The translations under genes were made by a program, and so were the position numbers. This document shows positions 60,541 through 64,000 of a stretch of 64,000 nucleotides of DNA, piece by piece. The stretch is from Primulina eburnea. Its lineage: Eukaryota > Streptophyta > Magnoliopsida > Lamiales > Gesneriaceae. The stretch spans positions 186,001 to 250,000 of the forward strand of contig NW_027331436.1 of assembly GCF_022965805.1 (NCBI RefSeq). Reading direction: 5' to 3'. Below the pieces are notes generated by a model. It saw only the letters and a list, made by a program, of their open reading frames with translations, was not told the DNA's origin and did not search any database. Position 1 is the first letter of the stretch, and each line of letters starts with the position of its first letter.

Positions 60541-60680
60541 AAGTTCTTCTTGAGAATAGCACGTAATAAAGTTCCTAACGTCCTATTAACTACCTCAGTT
60601 TGACCATCAGTCTGAGGATGACAGGTCGTAGAAAACAGTAATTTAGTGCCAAGTTTAGCCCACAGTGTTTTCCAGAAATA
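60541..60680 (-). other. Parent-like segment B of the array monomer (integrase, E-residue side)
   Basis: Aligns without large gaps to the monomer from gttcttttaagaatagcacg through tttagcccataaag to ccaaaaata. It encodes the integrase stretch from WAKL through the catalytic Glu to AILKKN. Confidence 0.85.
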
Positions 60681-60836
60681 ACTTAGGAATTTAACATCAC
60701 GGTCCGACACAATGGTCCTAGGCATGCCATGTAGCCTAACAACTTCTCTAAAGAATAGGTCCGCAATATTAGATGCATCATCAGTCTTGTGACAAGCAAT
60801 GAAGTGTGCCATTTTAGAAAACCTATCCACAACAAC

Positions 60837-60911
60837 AAATATAGAGTCCCTCCCCTTCTTTGTCCTAGGTAATCCCAAAACAAAGTCCATAGATATATCA
60901 ACCCAAGGTTC
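60837..60911 (-). other. Parent-like segment A of the array monomer (integrase, first-Asp side)
   Basis: Aligns to the monomer from aatagaatccctcc through agtcctaggcaacccc to tcaatccaagttc. It encodes the stretch around the first catalytic Asp (DISMDF..RDSIF). The 156 bases between it and segment B are absent from all full monomers I read. Confidence 0.85.
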
Positions 60912-61874
60912 GCTAGGGACGGGAAGTGGTGTATATAATCCATGTGGTAGTGTCCTAGACTTAGCTTGTCTACAAGTTATGCACTTCTCACAAATACGCT
61001 CAACATCACGTTTCATGTGTGGCCAATAAAAATGTTCATGCAATGCACTTAAAGTTTTAGCCACCCCAAAGTGTCCCATTAGTCCACCCCCATGTGCCTC
61101 CCTAACAAGTAATTCACGAATCGATGACTTGGGAATGCACAATCTATCCTCTCTAAACAAGAAACCTTTATGCAAGTAGAATTTATCATGTGGACCATGC
61201 ATACAAGTTTCAAACACTTCCTTAAAATCATCATCTAGCACATACAACTCTTTAACAAGTTCAAACCCCAATATTTTAGATTCCAAAGTAGAGAAAAGTA
61301 CATACCTCCGTGATAGTGCGTCGGCCACTACATTTTCCTTACCTTGCTTATACTTGATCATGTAGGGGAATGTCTCTATGAAGGCCACCCACTTAGCATG
61401 CCGCTTGTTCAGCTTTTGTTGCCCCTTGAGGTGCTTTAGAGACTCATGATCCGTATGAATCACAAACTCTTTAGGCCTCAAGTAGTGCTGCCACGTCTCA
61501 AGAGTCCTCACAAGTGCATAGAACTCCTTGTCATACGTAGGATAGTTCAGCGCTGCCCCATTGAGCTTCTCACTAAAGTACGCCACCGGCCTTCCTCCTT
61601 GCATCAACACGCCACCAATACCTACACCTGAAGCATCACATTCAATTTCAAAAGTATTAGCAAAATCAGGTAACACAAGTAAAGGAGCATTAATTAATTT
61701 TTGCTTGATAATATTAAAGGACTTCTCTTGCTCCTCGCCCCAATAGAATGGAACGTTCTTCTTGATGACCGCCGTCATCGGTGCCGCCAATGTGCTAAAA
61801 TCCTTTACAAACCTCCTATAGAAGCTTGCAAGACCATGAAAGCTTCGAACTTGACCAACAGTAGTAGGCGTTGG

Positions 61875-64000
61875 TCAATCTCGAATGGCACTTACCTTGT
61901 CTTCATCAACTTGTATACCTTGTGAACTCACAACGAAACCAAGAAACACAAGTTTGTTTGTACAAAAATCACACTTCTTTAAGTTAGCATACAAATTTTC
62001 AGCCCTTAATGTGATTAGTACAAGTTTCAAGTGTTGAACATGCTCTTCAAGATTCTTGCTATACACTAGGATATCATCAAAGTAAACCACAACAAATTTA
62101 CCTATATGTGCACGCAAGACATGATTCATTAACCTCATAAAGGTGCTAGGTGCATTAGTTAAACCAAAAGGCATAACCATCCACTCATACAACCCATATT
62201 TAGTTTTGAAAGCAGTTTTCCACTCATCACCTTCTCTCATCCTAATTTGATGGTAGCCACTCCTCAAATCAATTTTGCTAAAAATGCAAGAACCATGCAA
62301 TTCATCTAACATATCATCTAGTCTAGGTATGGGATGCCTATACTTAATGGTTATGTTATTGATTGCCCTACAATCTACACACATACGCCATGAGCCATCT
62401 TTCTTAGGGACTAGCAAAACAGGCACCGCACAAGGTGACATGGACTCACGCACATAACCTTTATCTAATAACTCACTTACCTGCCTTTGAAGCTCCTTAG
62501 TCTCCTCCGGATTGCTCCTATAAGCTGGACGGTTCGGCAAGGCACTCCCGGGCACCAATTCAATTTGGTGCTCAATTCCCCTCAATGGTGGTAAACCTTG
62601 AGGTAGCTCCTCCGGAAATACATCGTCAAATTCCTGCAATAGTGAAACAACAATGCTCGGAAGGGATCCGGCTATATCACTTGTGTTAAGGAGGATCTCC
62701 TTGTAAAGAATTAACACAAGTGGCTCATGTGTGTGCAACAAGTGTTTTACCTCACCTTTTTGGGCCATATAAGAATTCTTTTTGGCCTCTTTCCTCTCTT
62801 TTTCTTTTCTCTCATTTTCTTTCCTCTCTTTTTTTGTTTTTGTGGCTATCTCACTCTTTTGATCACTCTTTTTTTCAGCCACTTCATTTTTGTTTTCAAA
62901 GGCCATCTCACTTTTTAGTTCACTCTTTTTTTCGGCCTCATCTCTCTTTTTCTTTTTCAAGTGGTCCTCCAATACTTGCTTTGGGGACAATGGAAGTAAG
63001 ACAACTGTTTCTTTTTTCAAGACAAACGAGTACTTATTTTTGAACCCATCGTGAGTCACTCGCTTATCAAATTGCCATGGCCTACCCAACAAGATATGAC
63101 AAGCATGCATGGGCACCATGTCACACAAAACCTCATCTTTGTACTTCCCAATTGAGAATGACACTAGAACTTGCCTATTAACCCTCACTTCCGCACAATC
63201 GTTCAACCATTGAAGCCTATATGGTTGAGGATGTTTTATTGTAGGCAACCCCAATTTTTCAACCATCTCAACACTAGCCACATTGGTGCAACTACCCCCA
63301 TCGATGATTACATTGCACACCTTACCATTCACAAAACATCTAGTGTGGAACAAGTTCTCTCTTTGGTTAACTTCCTCATCTTTGACTTGGGCACTCATGA
63401 TTCGCCTAGTCACTAGAGCTTCTCCTACAACCGCCCCATATCCCTCATCGGGATCCTCCAACTCCGGCATATCATCATCACTACCCTCGCCATCCCCCTC
63501 ACTTTGAGACTCATACTCACCATAATCATTTAAGAACATGACTCTCTTATTAGGACAATCACTAGAAATATGACCCATCCCTTGACACCTAAAACATCTA
63601 ACATCTCTAGAGCGATTAGAAGGAGTTTCAGATTTACCTTGGACTCCTTGCTTAGGCGCCTCTTGTTTGGTCTCAAATTTGGGCTTGGCCACCACTTTGT
63701 TCTCCTCACGCTTCCCCACATTTGATCTCCAAGAAGATGATGCACCTCCGGTTTGATTGGTGCGGCCAACTCCTCGCCTCTTGAGTTGTTGCTCCACCTT
63801 TATGGCCATTTGCACCATCTCGTCTAGATCTAAGTAGTGCCGAAGCTCCACTTGATCTTGGATCTCCCTGTTCAAACCACAAAGAAAACGAGCCATAGTT
63901 GCTTCATTATCCTCCTCAGTATTTGCCCTAATCATGAGTACTTCCATCTCCTTATAGTAGTCCTCAACACTCTTCAACCCTTGCCTCAAAGTTTGTAACC
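61875..64000 (-). pseudogene. Gag-protease-reverse transcriptase part of the CRM-like element (5' partial, ends at a premature stop)
   Basis: The reading frame is open through the right window edge, so the gag N-terminus is missing. Counting from codon 63987-63989: end of the gag core (1-75); zinc knuckle C132, C135, H140, C145; protease with a DGGS active-site variant at 230-233; a Lys/Glu-rich linker (about 343-403); reverse transcriptase about 480-660 with D574 and YFDD 636-639. The ORF ends at TGA (61875-61877) just after the RT fingers/palm, and the frame continues unchanged on the other side. This is therefore a single nonsense change rather than a normal gene end, and this copy is probably not autonomous. 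Confidence 0.9.

Larger units (their letters stand above)
59625..61874 (-). pseudogene. Pol, RNase H-integrase part of the CRM-like element (downstream of an in-frame stop)
   Basis: Continues in the same frame as the gag-PR-RT part after a TGA at 61875-61877. The first methionine (61790) is mid-polyprotein, not a natural start. Numbering from that Met: RNase H D52, E89, D114, D157; integrase zinc domain H233, H240, C270, C273; catalytic D302, D363, E399 (35 residues between the last two); GPF motif 538-540. There is no clear chromodomain; the tail instead reads EGEDD then [15 protein letters not shown]. Residues past ~590 would be encoded within the LTR, and the extreme C-terminus is made from GC-rich U3 repeats, so the true family C-terminus is uncertain. 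Residues about 296-318 and 377-417 correspond to the array monomer. No frameshift or other stop was noticed. Confidence 0.88.
59101..64000 (-). mobile_element. CRM-like Ty3/gypsy chromovirus, 3' part, open at the window edge
   Basis: Minus-strand retrotransposon with proposed 3' LTR (59101-60018), polypurine tract (60019-60031) and most of gag-pol. The 5' part of gag, the primer site and the 5' LTR are beyond 64000. Clade call: integrase wording ([41 protein letters not shown]), a C-terminus without a standard chromodomain, and coding sequence running into the LTR fit the CRM lineage as I recall it; a related chromovirus clade is possible. Its integrase is the nearest visible relative of the array monomer. 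The array ends exactly at its left end, suggesting insertion into the array. Confidence 0.85.

Noticed and set aside
60286..63507. Plus-strand ORFs and small minus-strand ORFs overlapping the CRM-like pol
   Set aside because: Out-of-frame shadows of the polyprotein; the Phe/Leu-rich one near 62727 is just antisense to the Lys/Glu-rich linker.

Overview
This window is repetitive nuclear DNA from a flowering plant, probably a eudicot; the species cannot be told. I see no host gene, rRNA or tRNA gene. About 49 kb of the 64 kb is one tandem-repeat array. The remainder is Ty3/gypsy retrotransposon DNA, and every real coding region lies on the minus strand.

Layout. (1) 1-30759 and 40863-59100 are two halves of a single satellite-like array of ~200-bp monomers mixed with ~89-bp half monomers, organised into higher-order repeats (HORs). 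The monomer is not anonymous. On the minus strand it encodes two separate pieces of a chromovirus integrase, fused head to tail. The matching parent region lies in the retrotransposon at 60541-60680 plus 60837-60911. (2) 30760-40862 is a 10.1-kb Tekay/Del-like chromovirus inserted into one monomer. It has a perfect 5-bp target-site duplication (TSD, ctagg), an intact 1512-residue gag-pol, a primer-binding site, a polypurine tract and nearly identical LTRs, so the insertion is very young. (3) 30855-32330 is a solo LTR of a related family, inserted into the left LTR of that element with its own TSD (aatct). (4) 59101 to beyond 64000 is a second chromovirus, CRM-like, with a proposed 3' LTR at 59101-60018. 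One in-frame stop interrupts its gag-pol and its 5' end lies outside the window.

History read from the sequence. A CRM-like integrase fragment was rearranged into a ~200-bp unit and amplified into HORs (~1178, 489 and 1667 bp on the left, 4.47 and 4.85 kb on the right). A Tekay-like element then inserted, and a third element inserted into its LTR and collapsed to a solo LTR. The CRM-like element abuts the array with a sharp boundary.

The most interesting signals are: a candidate centromere-type satellite born from retrotransposon integrase coding sequence; a putative RNA secondary-structure domain in the LTR leader, supported by compensatory changes between two LTR families; and GC-rich palindrome arrays in the U3 of all three LTR families. 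All comparisons were made by eye, so counts are approximate unless exact coordinates are given.
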